Source: Crithidia expoeki
Lineage: Eukaryota > Euglenozoa > Kinetoplastea > Trypanosomatida > Trypanosomatidae
Assembly (NCBI GenBank): GCA_900240875.1
Contig: OESE01000182.1
Span: 186,001 to 250,000, forward strand
Direction of reading: 5' to 3'
DNA: 64,000 bases
The position numbers and the translations under genes were made by a program. The notes below the pieces were generated by a model, which was not told where the DNA came from, searched no databases, and saw nothing but the letters and a program-made list of their open reading frames with translations. Numbering within the stretch: position 1 is the stretch's first letter; each line of letters starts with the position of its first letter. Positions 19,901 through 28,700 of the stretch are shown in pieces.

Positions 19901-22900
19901 GAGGAGGTGCCGGTGGCCGCCGACAAGCACCACCGCGCCAGCCGCTACCTCGTGAACGACGCAGGCCACCGGGACGCCGACCTGCACACGAAGCCCGAGA
20001 TCGCGCACCGCGCCTCGGTGAGGCCTGCCTCCGAGGACGGCGCCGCCGCCCGCCCTGTGGAGGTGCGCGGCGCGACGGAGGCGGCGATGGCGGCGGAGCG
20101 CGACACACGCAGCAGCATCCACGGCGGCGGCCCCGCGCTGTACCAGGAGGAGGAGGTGCCGGTGGCCGCCGACAAGCACCACCGCGCCAGCCGCTACCTC
20201 GTGAACGACGCAGGCCACCGGGACGCCGACCTGCACACGAAGCCCGAGATCGCGCACCGCGCCTCGGTGAGGCCTGCCTCCGAGGACGGCGTCGCCGCCC
20301 GCCCTGTGGAGGTGCGCGGCGCGACGGAGGCGGCGATGGCGGCGGAGCGCGACACACGCAGCAGCATCCACGGCGGCGGCCCCGCGCTGTACCAGGAGGA
20401 GGAGGTGCCGGTGGCCGCCGACAAGCACCACCGCGCCAGCCGCTACCTCGTGAACGACGCAGGCCACCGGGACGCCGACCTGCACACGAAGCCCGAGATC
20501 GCGCACCGCGCCTCGGTGAGGCCTGCCTCCGAGGACGGCGCCGCCGCCCGCCCTGTGGAGGTGCGCGGCGCGACGGAGGCGGCGATGGCGGCGGAGCGCG
20601 ACACACGCAGCAGCATCCACGGCGGCGGCCCCGCGCTGTACCAGGAGGAGGAGGTGCCGGTGGCCGCCGACAAGCACCACCGCGCTAGCCGCTACCTCGT
20701 GAACGACGCAGGCCACCGGGACGCCGACCTGCACACGAAGCCCGAGATCGCGCACCGCGCCTCGGTGAGGCCTGCCTCCGAGGACGGCGCCGCCGCCCGC
20801 CCTGTGGAGGTGCGCGGCGCGACGGAGGCGGCGATGGCGGCGGAGCGCGACACACGCAGCAGCATCCACGGCGGCGGCCCCGCGCTGTACCAGGAGGAGG
20901 AGGTGCCGGTGGCCGCCGACAAGCACCACCGCGCCAGCCGCTACCTCGTGAACGACGCAGGCCACCGGGACGCCGACCTGCACACGAAGCCCGAGATCGC
21001 GCACCGCGCCTCGGTGAGGCCTGCCTCCGAGGACGGCGTCGCCGCCCGCCCTGTGGAGGTGCGCGGCGCGACGGAGGCGGCGATGGCGGCGGAGCGCGAC
21101 ACACGCAGCAGCATCCACGGCGGCGGCCCCGCGCTGTACCAGGAGGAGGAGGTGCCGGTGGCCGCCGACAAGCACCACCGCGCCAGCCGCTACCTCGTGA
21201 ACGACGCAGGCCACCGGGACGCCGACCTGCACACGAAGCCCGAGATCGCGCACCGCGCCTCGGTGAGGCCTGCCTCCGAGGACGGCGCCGCCGCCCGCCC
21301 TGTGGAGGTGCGCGGCGCGACGGAGGCGGCGATGGCGGCGGAGCGCGACACACGCAGCAGCATCCACGGAGGGGAACCCCTCCGTGATGACGCTATGGTA
21401 TCGCAGTCGACGGAGGGGGAGGACTGTGTAAGTCATTCCGTGTTCGTTTCGCCGCTGCACATTTTGACTCCATCTAGTTGCCTTGGTGATGATCGTTTTG
21501 CGGTGAAAATGGTTGAAGGGGCTGCTGAAGTAGGCGACAGTTGTTGTAGCCGCGACGAGCGCGGTGTACTTGTGGTAGGGGAGAACGTGCAGCTGGCACC
21601 GCTTAAGGCCTCAGGCGTAAGTGAAACTCCTCGTTTGGTAACCGATGGTAATGATGACGGCAGTGGTGATTACCAGAGCAATTCTTTTAACGCTGCAGAG
21701 GCGGTAAGGATGCATTGCTATCAAGGTCAGCATGCGATGTCCCTCTTCTCGACGCAGTCGTCGAGCGGACCGACACGACGTTACGTTCGCTCCGCACCGC
21801 TGCCGGGCAAGCTCAGGTCGCTCGTCATGTACAGTGGCGACAACTGTGAAGAGAACATGGAGGTAGAGGGAAGACCCACCGTAACGGAGAGGGCCATCCT
21901 GTCCGCGTCTAGCCGCAAGTACCAACTGCAGGAGCGATATCGACGTGCCGTGGGTGAACTCAGAACCGAACTTCCCCCACGTATCACCCCCGTGGCTGCT
22001 CCGGAGATTGCTGTGGCGTCCACAGCAGCTTCTCGCAACAGCGCGAGCACCTCCGCTGCGCGCGAAAGCACGTTGTCGTCGTTGGGCAGTGTGGATGTGG
22101 CGCGGCACATCCGCGACTTCTACGCTGGCGGTAGTGCCTACGACGAGGAGACAGAAGAGGATGCCTTTAACACGGGTCACTGCGTCTCGCGTGAGAGGCT
22201 CCAGACGAAAGAAAATGAAGAAGACGACGATACTTCTTTGTCAGAGTTTCTGCAACGTAGCCGCCGCGAGACGGGAGCTGCTGCGCCTGCTTCCACCACT
22301 CCTCACGTCGCGGGCCGTCGTCGTCGCACCACGTTAGCTACCGCGGTAGATATGGACGAGGTTTGTCCGTTCAACTTCCCCGCGGAAGAGGCGCACCGCA
22401 CTGCGGTGGACAGAGACGACTACGCTGAGAAAGAAAACGATGTTTCTGATGAAGAATATGAAGTTATCAGCTGCTACGACGTGTGCTGCCAGACCTCACA
22501 ATACCTCTTCGAAGAATATCTCGACGCCCGTGCTAATGAAGAGGGAGAGGCCTTAAGTGCGAAAGCGACGCCGACAACCAGCGCCGCCGCTGCGCAAAAC
22601 GCAGAGGTCCCTCACCACATGGGCACGAATCGATGGATGTGCGCGTTGGGTCTCTGCCCGCAGTGCCACCCCAACCGAACTTCTCGCAAGGCGCATCCGC
22701 CGACAAGGACAGTGACAGATAGCAGTAGTCGTCGTGATGCAAATGCGCGCACTAAGGAAGCCAACAACTGCAGCACTGCTGGCAAGACGGTGTGGCCGAT
22801 TGTCACGCGCCGCAGTCTCGGGTACTCGGCGCCACCGCGGCTGATGCGACTGCCGCAAAAGCCGCGGCATGAGTCACGAAGCTCCGCGATGACGACAGCA

Positions 22901-23878
22901 CAGCCTCCACGAACCACAAACATAAGTTTCCCCGCCACGACGAGACCCGCTGCGGGTAGCGGTGGTAATGGTAGTCGGCCAATGATTCACACGTACCTAC
23001 CCTTCTTAGCACCACCGCCGACACGGTCATCCAACGCAAGCGGTCAAGTCGGCCGCATTGGTCCCGCGCCGCACGGCTCAAGGCAAGAAGCTTCATCGTA
23101 TTCGTCTGCATCGTCCCCCGCGCGTCTGCCCTCCACAGTATGCGCCACCGCGGCCCTTCATAGCAACTACAGCGGCCGAGCCCACGGCACAATGGGTCAC
23201 CTCAATCATAAGGACACTTACTGCCCTAGCGCCGCTGCACACCAGCGCGGCTACTTCTTTATGCAGGAAGGGGATAGCCGGCAGCGGCAGCGGTACCAGC
23301 AGCGGCAACTTCGGGATCTGCAACGTGAACAGAGCGGCCGGTGTGGTGGCAGCAGTGGCGGCTACGCGCCGCGTCTGCTGACGAGTCACGACATACAGTC
23401 AGGCCTGCCGATGGCCGAATTTGCGTACCGTTTCTGCGATTTGGTGTCGGAGCGGATGATGGTACACAACTCCGCCGCCGGAGGTGGAGGAGCCTGGCGG
23501 GTTCGCGGAGATATTCCACTTGAAGACTACAACGACACACTTGATGGCGCGCCGCTGGTTTACCGCTGCCGTGGCAGCGGCGGTGGGCCGTCACAGCGAG
23601 GCAAAGAGGCTTCGAATGGACGAACGTTTCTGGTGGTGTCCGATGCGCAGTGCACGACGCAGCTGCCGCAACTGCAACATATGGGTAAAGCAGAGGGACA
23701 AAAGAACACGACTACGAAGCAAAATGATTGCAACAGCAACAGCAATGGCAACAGCGGGGGCAAAGTGAAGAAGAGTGCCGCGGCAGACAGAGAAGTGGTG
23801 GAGTGTACTGCTGCGGATTGCTCAGACGATGGTGACAGCGCTCGTTACTCGCGTAATTACGTATCCCGGGTTTACTAG
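16901..23878 (+). CDS. Giant repetitive protein with 83-residue tandem repeats (2325 aa)
   Basis: Function not recognised. Layout: residues 1-137, hydrophilic, rich in Gln, His, Arg and Thr; about 138-1465, sixteen complete 83-residue repeats; then a seventeenth copy broken after some 24 residues; finally about 830 unique residues. Each repeat starts RPVEVRGATEAAMAAER and continues through ALYQEEEVPVAADKHHRASR and NDAGHRDADLHTKPEIAHR to RPASEDG. It is charged and probably helical or extended, without Cys. The C-terminal part has acidic Ser-rich stretches, two Cys clusters (SCYDVCCQTSQ; CALGLCPQCHP) and a Gly/Ser/Arg-rich tail. No signal peptide or membrane span. Large repetitive proteins of this sort in trypanosomatids are often cytoskeletal or flagellar and strong antigens, but that is only analogy. 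The frame opens at a GTG (16874); the first ATG is 16901. Repeat composition is far more GC-rich than the flanking parts of the same gene. Confidence 0.85.
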   Translation: MYYPTESRQRRDQDAHSNKGRCFNSSPHEQQQSTPQLREHRVPLTRRHQPTEGQHQLQHHDDSFCAATGLEARAHPCPLNDERSTTKTPNTFSTEAVVSDERHAPPLNSPTQTADRQEEQHTKPYNKHLPHRYSSAGRPVEVRGATEAAMAAERDTRSSIHGGGPALYQEEEVPVAADKHHRASRYLVNDAGHRDADLHTKPEIAHRASVRPASEDGAAARPVEVRGATEAAMAAERDTRSSIHGGGPALYQEEEVPVAADKHHRASRYLVNDAGHRDANLHTKPEIAHRASVRPASEDGVAARPVEVRGATEAAMAAERDTRSSIHGGGPALYQEEEVPVAADKHHRASRYLVNDAGHRDADLHTKPEIAHRASVRPASEDGVAARPVEVRGATEAAMAAERDTRSSIHGGGPALYQEEEVPVAADKHHRASRYLVNDAGHRDADLHTKPEIAHRASVRPASEDGAAARPVEVRGATEAAMAAERDTRSSIHGGGPALYQEEEVPVAADKHHRASRYLVNDAGHRDADLHTKPEIAHRASVRPASEDGVAARPVEVRGATEAAMAAERDTRSSIHGGGPALYQEEEVPVAADKHHRASRYLVNDAGHRDADLHTKPEIAHRASVRPASEDGVAARPVEVRGATEAAMAAERGTRSSIHGGGPALYQEEEVPVAADKHHRASRYLVNDAGHRDANLHTKPEIAHRASVRPASEDGAAARPVEVRGATEAAMAAERDTRSSIHGGGPALYQEEEVPVAADKHHRASRYLVNDAGHRDADLHTKPEIAHRASVRPASEDGVAARPVEVRGATEAAMAAERDTRSSIHGGGPALYQEEEVPVAADKHHRASRYLVNDAGHRDADLHTKPEIAHRASVRPASEDGVAARPVEVRGATEAAMAAERGTRSSIHGGGPALYQEEEVPVAADKHHRASRYLVNDAGHRDANLHTKPEIAHRASVRPASEDGAAARPVEVRGATEAAMAAERDTRSSIHGGGPALYQEEEVPVAADKHHRASRYLVNDAGHRDADLHTKPEIAHRASVRPASEDGAAARPVEVRGATEAAMAAERDTRSSIHGGGPALYQEEEVPVAADKHHRASRYLVNDAGHRDADLHTKPEIAHRASVRPASEDGVAARPVEVRGATEAAMAAERDTRSSIHGGGPALYQEEEVPVAADKHHRASRYLVNDAGHRDADLHTKPEIAHRASVRPASEDGAAARPVEVRGATEAAMAAERDTRSSIHGGGPALYQEEEVPVAADKHHRASRYLVNDAGHRDADLHTKPEIAHRASVRPASEDGAAARPVEVRGATEAAMAAERDTRSSIHGGGPALYQEEEVPVAADKHHRASRYLVNDAGHRDADLHTKPEIAHRASVRPASEDGVAARPVEVRGATEAAMAAERDTRSSIHGGGPALYQEEEVPVAADKHHRASRYLVNDAGHRDADLHTKPEIAHRASVRPASEDGAAARPVEVRGATEAAMAAERDTRSSIHGGEPLRDDAMVSQSTEGEDCVSHSVFVSPLHILTPSSCLGDDRFAVKMVEGAAEVGDSCCSRDERGVLVVGENVQLAPLKASGVSETPRLVTDGNDDGSGDYQSNSFNAAEAVRMHCYQGQHAMSLFSTQSSSGPTRRYVRSAPLPGKLRSLVMYSGDNCEENMEVEGRPTVTERAILSASSRKYQLQERYRRAVGELRTELPPRITPVAAPEIAVASTAASRNSASTSAARESTLSSLGSVDVARHIRDFYAGGSAYDEETEEDAFNTGHCVSRERLQTKENEEDDDTSLSEFLQRSRRETGAAAPASTTPHVAGRRRRTTLATAVDMDEVCPFNFPAEEAHRTAVDRDDYAEKENDVSDEEYEVISCYDVCCQTSQYLFEEYLDARANEEGEALSAKATPTTSAAAAQNAEVPHHMGTNRWMCALGLCPQCHPNRTSRKAHPPTRTVTDSSSRRDANARTKEANNCSTAGKTVWPIVTRRSLGYSAPPRLMRLPQKPRHESRSSAMTTAQPPRTTNISFPATTRPAAGSGGNGSRPMIHTYLPFLAPPPTRSSNASGQVGRIGPAPHGSRQEASSYSSASSPARLPSTVCATAALHSNYSGRAHGTMGHLNHKDTYCPSAAAHQRGYFFMQEGDSRQRQRYQQRQLRDLQREQSGRCGGSSGGYAPRLLTSHDIQSGLPMAEFAYRFCDLVSERMMVHNSAAGGGGAWRVRGDIPLEDYNDTLDGAPLVYRCRGSGGGPSQRGKEASNGRTFLVVSDAQCTTQLPQLQHMGKAEGQKNTTTKQNDCNSNSNGNSGGKVKKSAAADREVVECTAADCSDDGDSARYSRNYVSRVY
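17312..21369 (+). repeat. 249-bp in-frame tandem repeat array (16 full units plus a partial)
   Basis: Units begin at 17312 and every 249 bp after it; the seventeenth starts at 21296 and stops matching at 21369. Across units I see only four variable sites: Asp/Gly early in the unit (Gly in units 7 and 10), Asp/Asn in the middle (Asn in 2, 7 and 10), Ala/Val near the end, and one silent C-to-T in unit 14 (near 20686). The array therefore is nearly homogeneous at the DNA level. Confidence 0.97.
21365..21386. repeat. Perfect inverted repeat at the 3' edge of the repeat array
   Basis: Two exact 10-bp arms (21365-21374 and 21377-21386) separated by AA. The left arm overlaps the last bases that still match the 249-bp unit (to 21369), so the palindrome sits exactly on the array breakpoint. 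Confidence 0.9.
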
Positions 23879-24451
23879 CGTTGCTCTCGTTTGACCGCTT
23901 CTCCGTTGGCATGGTGGCCTTTTTACCCTCGACTCTACAGTCTGCGTTTTGTCGTTTCTCCGTGAATCTAATAATAGGGCTTTGGCGTTCGTTCGTTTGT
24001 TGTGGCTGTTGTTGTTGTCCCTTCGATTGTTCTGCACCTTGTAATTTAGTAGCTCTTTACGTCCGCAGAACAGTGGAGACTTCGCCCTTTCTCCGCAATT
24101 GCCTCAACTAATCTTTATGCTGTGTGCGCGTGTGATGTGTCTTCGCACGTTGCGACACACGATGACACGAAGCACAGCATCATTGGGCTAAGCAGCGCGC
24201 GGACTGGATTGTGAGAACCGCTATGGCCCTTTCGTATCTTTCTGTAGTAACACAACGTGTTCTAGTAGTTCCCGACGTACCTGTTCAAGCTCCGCTTTGC
24301 CCCTTTTAAATCATTCATTTCATTTCTTGAAGACGTCATTTCTGCCTTTTTCCTTCCGAACGTGCTCCACACGCCGTGCGCATCCGCGTGCTCCTCGCTA
24401 GTTGCTATTTGTAGCTCCACTTACATATGTTCATAAAAGCACGCACATGTA

Positions 24452-24457
<6 letters not shown>

Positions 24458-24483
<26 letters not shown>
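24458..24483 (+). repeat. (TA)n microsatellite
   Basis: Thirteen TA units preceded by interrupted TATG copies; lies between the ATG at 24427 and the downstream phosphatase. Confidence 0.9.
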
Positions 24484-24660
24484 CAAACATGCGTAATGGC
24501 AAATGTAGGTCACGCAGTGCTTCAGGCCTCTAACGGGTTCTCAAACTCGATTTTTGTAGTTGTGAGGTCTTTTATCCCGAAGCAAAGAAACAACATAGCC
24601 TTTTCCGGACTGCCCTCCGCTTTCCACAATGTCTTGGTAAGTACTTCCAACAGCACGCGT

Positions 24661-24700
24661 CTCCCGCTAATCGTCCCCCCCCCTAATTCTTTCCTGCTAG
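24661..24700 (+). promoter_or_regulatory. Trans-splice acceptor for the phosphatase gene
   Basis: A pyrimidine tract with a C run ends in GCTAG (AG at 24699-24700), 35 nt before ATG 24736. It argues against the earlier in-frame ATGs at 24427 and 24496. Confidence 0.45.
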
Positions 24701-24735
24701 AAACCATTTCTCCGTTTCATCAATACAAGTCACAG

Positions 24736-26373
24736 ATGCACCCTTCCACTTTCTCTTCAATTAAAATGGGGTCCTTCACACCACCGCTTTCAGGCCCCGT
24801 TAGGCGCGATTCTGGGAATACCCTAGTCTCTTCACCAAAGCGCAGTGACACGGAAGGGCAACTTGTTGAGTCGCTTCGTAACTTCTTGCAGTTATGGACG
24901 GCGCAGCGTGAGGGACAAGAACTTCAGCACCATTCAGCGATCGAGGAGTCGTGTGAAAAACCTAAGAATAACTACTTTTCTGATTTCCCTCCTTCTCTGC
25001 CGTCGCCTCTGCCGCGCAGCTTTCGACCGTGCGAGATAGTGCCTGCGGTGTATCTTGGTTCCTGGCAAGACATTGGCACAGATGCAGCAGCGCTGATGCA
25101 AAGGCTTCTACAAGCAACCTCTCACAACAAACATAAGACGACCACCACCACCGGCATTACTAAAAATGGCACTAATATCAGCATATCCAATCCACCTTTT
25201 GCGCCTCTGTTGCCTCAGCAAATGGCCCTTTTAATTCGTGCCTGCCCGCTGCCGGGCATAACGAGCCCTCAGCTTGAATTACACGTCGCACGACCACACA
25301 GGAATGGCACGCGGCAGAGAGCCTCCATGCTTGGTGTTTCTGCAGGGCAGCGGCTGACACATCCACCCATGAGGACCACAGCTATCCTTGCTGCTGTTAC
25401 TTCTGCTGTCGCGGGAGGTGACGTTCCGGTCCCGGTGCACGATGTTGAGGTGGCACGCATTGGCCTCACGGAATTGTATAACCGCGTGTGTGCTGCAGTG
25501 CGTAGTGTTGGTAGCGGTAATGACACTTCTCTACCTCAAACGACACTATTACAATGGCTCAGCCCTGAAGCCGGAGCCGCACCATCACTGGCGTGCGGAG
25601 GTGCCGTTCCAGTAGACTTCCGACGTAACGACTGGACAGCAGTGGTCCGCGCGGTGCAAGACATCCTTTTGGCGGACTACGCAGAGTGCACCAGACCTGC
25701 ACTGCCGTCACCGTGGCGCGAGGCGTCCTTTTGTTACTGGAGACTGGTGGTGCCCATTGCCGACACCCCAAGCGAGCACATTCAACCCTATTTTGCGATG
25801 ACAACGCTGATTCTGCACGCCGCCTTATCGCTGTCTGCGCACCCGAACTATGCGAAGTGGGCAGTTGTAACAGAGACGGGGGATGACACCAACGCTGGTA
25901 AAGAACGTATCGTGCATGGTGATGCGAGCGGACAAGAATTCCTCGTGCTGACCACGGTCAAGGACACCCCCTCTGCGGCTGCCGTCAAGATACGTAGTGT
26001 ACCCTGTGCGGTAGTGCACTGCCAGGCCGGCAAGTCTCGCTCCGTCAGCTTTGTTGCCGCTTTTCTCTTACAGGAGTGGATGATGTGGTATCGAGTCACG
26101 CATGCCTATCACGCAGCAGCAGTGCCGGGCAGCGCAGATGCCACACGAGACACGAGCATGGTACCCGTGGACGAAGCCCAAAAAACAGCTTTGCACTCTC
26201 TGTCAGAAGCGTCTACAGAGTCACTCAAGAAAGTGCACGGCGGAGCCACAGCGCGACAACTGGTGGACACCGTGATGTCTCACCTGCGTAGTCGGCGCCT
26301 CTGTATCGATGTGAACCTTGGGTTCGATGCGCAGCTGTACGCGATGGTGAACAGCTTTGCTTGCAGTCTCTAA
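24736..26373 (+). CDS. Atypical dual-specificity protein phosphatase (545 aa)
   Basis: The signature HCQAGKSRS at residues 428-436 is the Cys-dependent phosphatase P-loop (HCxxGxxRS), with Cys429 as nucleophile and Arg435 binding the phosphate. It is preceded by a hydrophobic strand (VPCAVV) and followed by a long helix (FVAAFLLQEWMMWYRV), as in dual-specificity phosphatases. A family-like entry segment, FRPCEIVPAVYLGSWQDIG, lies about residues 95-113. The distance from there to the P-loop (more than 300 residues) is far longer than the roughly 90 usual in this family, so the domain carries large insertions, mostly low-complexity. The N-terminal 90 residues are Ser/Thr/Pro-rich. A Leu/Val helix near the end closes the domain. 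The start is uncertain: in-frame ATGs at 24427 and 24496 lie upstream of a good splice acceptor. Substrate unknown. Confidence 0.75.
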   Translation: MHPSTFSSIKMGSFTPPLSGPVRRDSGNTLVSSPKRSDTEGQLVESLRNFLQLWTAQREGQELQHHSAIEESCEKPKNNYFSDFPPSLPSPLPRSFRPCEIVPAVYLGSWQDIGTDAAALMQRLLQATSHNKHKTTTTTGITKNGTNISISNPPFAPLLPQQMALLIRACPLPGITSPQLELHVARPHRNGTRQRASMLGVSAGQRLTHPPMRTTAILAAVTSAVAGGDVPVPVHDVEVARIGLTELYNRVCAAVRSVGSGNDTSLPQTTLLQWLSPEAGAAPSLACGGAVPVDFRRNDWTAVVRAVQDILLADYAECTRPALPSPWREASFCYWRLVVPIADTPSEHIQPYFAMTTLILHAALSLSAHPNYAKWAVVTETGDDTNAGKERIVHGDASGQEFLVLTTVKDTPSAAAVKIRSVPCAVVHCQAGKSRSVSFVAAFLLQEWMMWYRVTHAYHAAAVPGSADATRDTSMVPVDEAQKTALHSLSEASTESLKKVHGGATARQLVDTVMSHLRSRRLCIDVNLGFDAQLYAMVNSFACSL

Positions 26374-26901
26374 CACACCATTCTCTGGGTTGAGGCTTAA
26401 AGTGATTTCTGTCCTGCTCGAAAGAGCGGCAGAACAGAAGAAGCGAGAGGGAGAATCTACGAACTTACGCAGAACAGCCGTGGGAAATAAAACCGTGGTG
26501 GAGAAACTGAAAGAAAAATGGGCAAAAGAGCCCCGCCGTTGCCGCGACACCGCGAGGAAAATGAGCAAAACAAGCCGAATTTACTTATTTATTTGATTAT
26601 TATTACTTTTTTTCTATTTTTTTTTTTTTGAAATCCACTTCGCTTTGCCGGTACCTCTGTTACTCCACCACTCATCTCCTGTTTGTGCAGTGTTTTCTTC
26701 ACTCTATTCGTCCTTCCATGAAGCTGAATCACCCCGCCTTTCCTTTTTCCCCCTACCTTCCTCTTTCATTTCCCTCACCCGCCTCCCCACCGCACTCGGT
26801 ACAATCACGGCGTCACGGCACAGCAAATTGAAGTTGTCTATCGGACTATTCTCCTTCTTTTTTTTTTTGGAACTCTTTCCTTTCACCCTATTTTAGCTGT
26901 C
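26374..26901 (+). other. Intergenic spacer
   Basis: Spacer with long T runs (near 26620 and 26855-26868) and a pyrimidine tract ending at AG 26895-26896, the likely splice acceptor for the gene at 26902. No gene seen. Confidence 0.5.
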
Positions 26902-27684
26902 ATGCCACCCGCGCACATCTTCATCGTACGCCACGGGGAGCGGATGGACCACATCGACCCCAACTTCGCTAAGACCTACGCACGCCCACACGACTCCCCC
27001 CTGACCCCTAACGGCATTGCCATGGCGGAGGCGCTCGGTGCCTACCTTGTCCAGCACTACCATACCGACCCCGCCGACACCGTTGTCCTCACCTCCCCGC
27101 TGACGCGCTGCGTCCAGACGTCGAACGGCATCGTCAACGGCATACTGCGGGCTGTCGGAGACGGCGCGCAGAGCATTCCAATCTACCTGGAGCCGGCGAT
27201 CATGGAGGGCGCTTACTGGATCTTTCACGATATGTGTCGAAATCCTGAAGTGGTGGACCCGAGCACCGGCGCTTTTCACTGTCCGGAGCCAGTATACTAC
27301 GGTGCACCGCATCACCACGCGAATACATCGCCCTATGTACAGCTGACCACACCTTTTCCCCTCTACCCCCCTCCTCACTTTGTCGTTGAAGACAACAAGC
27401 TGGCCGATCACAGCTTCCCGGAACGGTGTGAAAGAGGCGCACAGAAGCTGACGCTGATACCCGAGCTTGACGGCAAGACGGTAATCGTGGTTGCCCACGG
27501 TGAAACAGTGCTGCGTGCGATGTGCGCCTTGCTGGGAGTCATCTTGGGTGCGGGTCCCAGCAACCCCCCCTACACGGCCTTTGTGCACTTGACGTGCCAG
27601 GGAAGCGGCCTGGAAACGCGTACGTTGGCGGAGTCGACTGTGTTTGACACGCCGCATCTCGCCGAGAAACCACATGAATACTAA
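26902..27684 (+). CDS. Histidine phosphatase superfamily (phosphoglycerate-mutase-like) protein, 260 aa
   Basis: The start HIFIVRHGERMD carries the RHG signature with His11, which becomes phosphorylated during catalysis in this family, and Arg10. The second conserved His is in VVAHGETVLRAM (His199), followed by Glu. Between them are the typical SPLTRCVQT helix (a TR..QT motif with the phosphate-pocket Arg) and SPLTPNGIAMAEALG. The length of 260 residues fits a single-domain member. The sequence 'RHGER.D...' near the start is closer to the branch containing UBASH3 (Sts) and the TFIIIC-associated tau55 domain than to glycolytic mutases, so a phosphatase on protein or small-molecule substrates is likelier than a role in glycolysis; this is inference. 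No signal peptide. The ATG lies five bases after a strong splice acceptor. Codon use is strongly GC-ending in the first half. Confidence 0.9.
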   Translation: MPPAHIFIVRHGERMDHIDPNFAKTYARPHDSPLTPNGIAMAEALGAYLVQHYHTDPADTVVLTSPLTRCVQTSNGIVNGILRAVGDGAQSIPIYLEPAIMEGAYWIFHDMCRNPEVVDPSTGAFHCPEPVYYGAPHHHANTSPYVQLTTPFPLYPPPHFVVEDNKLADHSFPERCERGAQKLTLIPELDGKTVIVVAHGETVLRAMCALLGVILGAGPSNPPYTAFVHLTCQGSGLETRTLAESTVFDTPHLAEKPHEY

Positions 27685-28700
27685 AATAGGTAAGCGTAAA
27701 ACAGAGTTAACTGAGACGGAGTCGGCCTAACGTGTGTCTGTGTCTGTTCGTTGCTGCACCTCACAAGATTGCTCCAACCCCCTTCCCTTCCCCCCTCTCT
27801 GCGGACCCGTGTTTCACCAGTGGGCATCTTCCCGTCCTCAAGAAAAGGCAAAAAAAAAAGAAAAGGTGGTAAGGTCTTTTCTTTGTTAGTTTGTTTTCGT
27901 GTTTTTGGTACGGTGAACCCTAGGCCGTCTGAAAGTTCTGTTGTTGCTCTCAATCCCTCCTCTTGGCTGTCCTTCTCAATTTCGTTTTCACTTTGGGCGT
28001 CATTCCCCACCAACCTCCTCTCATTGGGCTGGGAATCGACGTGAAATACTCTTTTGATAATAACAAGAGCAACCAGCATTGAAAATCAAAAAAAAAGGCG
28101 TGAACGTGCTTCGGCGTTGTCGTTCCTTAGGAAGAAGCCGAACTTCTCTCTTTGGTGCTTTCCAGACGTAACGACCGAGCCGTTTTTACATCGCTTGGTT
28201 CACAGCGACGTTGAAAACCCCTGCCACGGGCCATCCTCTTGGCCATTGTCTCGTTGATCCCTCTTTCCGTGTCTTTCTAACTATTATAGATCGATAGCTC
28301 GACAGATATAAATGCATAGAGCTGCATCTGTTCTTCTTGTTCTCCTGTTGGTCGTTTCGCGTTTTTCGAAAACTGAAACTCCCTATGATATCCTTGCTTT
28401 TATTACGTCTCCTCATTTTTCGGAGGGGAATTTGTGTAATCCGCAGTGCCGAACTGCGCACCTACTGTCATTCTACGTCCTCTTCTCGAAGCTCAATCAC
28501 ATGATAAGCCCGCCCGCACCAATTCTTGGAACTACCACTATTTCTAAAACAAAAGAAAAGCTCCAGCGAGTTCTTTTTATTATTGTTCCTGTCCCCATAG
28601 CGTTTTCATTTCTCGAGTTCCTATTTGCAGTGAATCAGCGGACAAACACTCCGCTAAACTCCTGTTCAGACGTGTTCAAAAGCAGCAGCAGCCTTAAGGA
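27685..28700 (+). other. Intergenic spacer
   Basis: About 1 kb, with A runs near 27850 and pyrimidine tracts. A splice acceptor for the next gene is likely at AG 28629-28630 after a T-rich tract. An overlapping frame from ATG 28312 was judged spurious. Confidence 0.5.

Larger units (their letters stand above)
23879..24735 (+). other. Intergenic spacer
   Basis: Spacer with pyrimidine tracts and a long TA microsatellite. Codons in frame with the downstream phosphatase are open back to an ATG at 24427, but this part translates the TA repeat as alternating Ile-Tyr and precedes a good splice acceptor, so it is treated as spacer or 5' UTR. Confidence 0.45.

Noticed and set aside
17220-21460. Very long open frames on the minus strand (1128 and 1385 codons) across the repeat array, plus thirteen or more identical 76-codon frames
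   Set aside because: They mirror the 249-bp unit, whose GC-rich sequence lacks stop triplets in several frames. One frame is broken by the single silent C-to-T of unit 14. No splice signal or minus-strand neighbour supports them.
24427-24735. N-terminal extension of the dual-specificity phosphatase from ATG 24427
   Set aside because: It translates the TA microsatellite as Ile-Tyr repeats and precedes a good splice acceptor; ATG 24736 is preferred.
26893-27675. A 260-codon frame on the minus strand opposite the histidine phosphatase
   Set aside because: It is antisense to a gene with clear catalytic motifs and matches no family; a compositional shadow.
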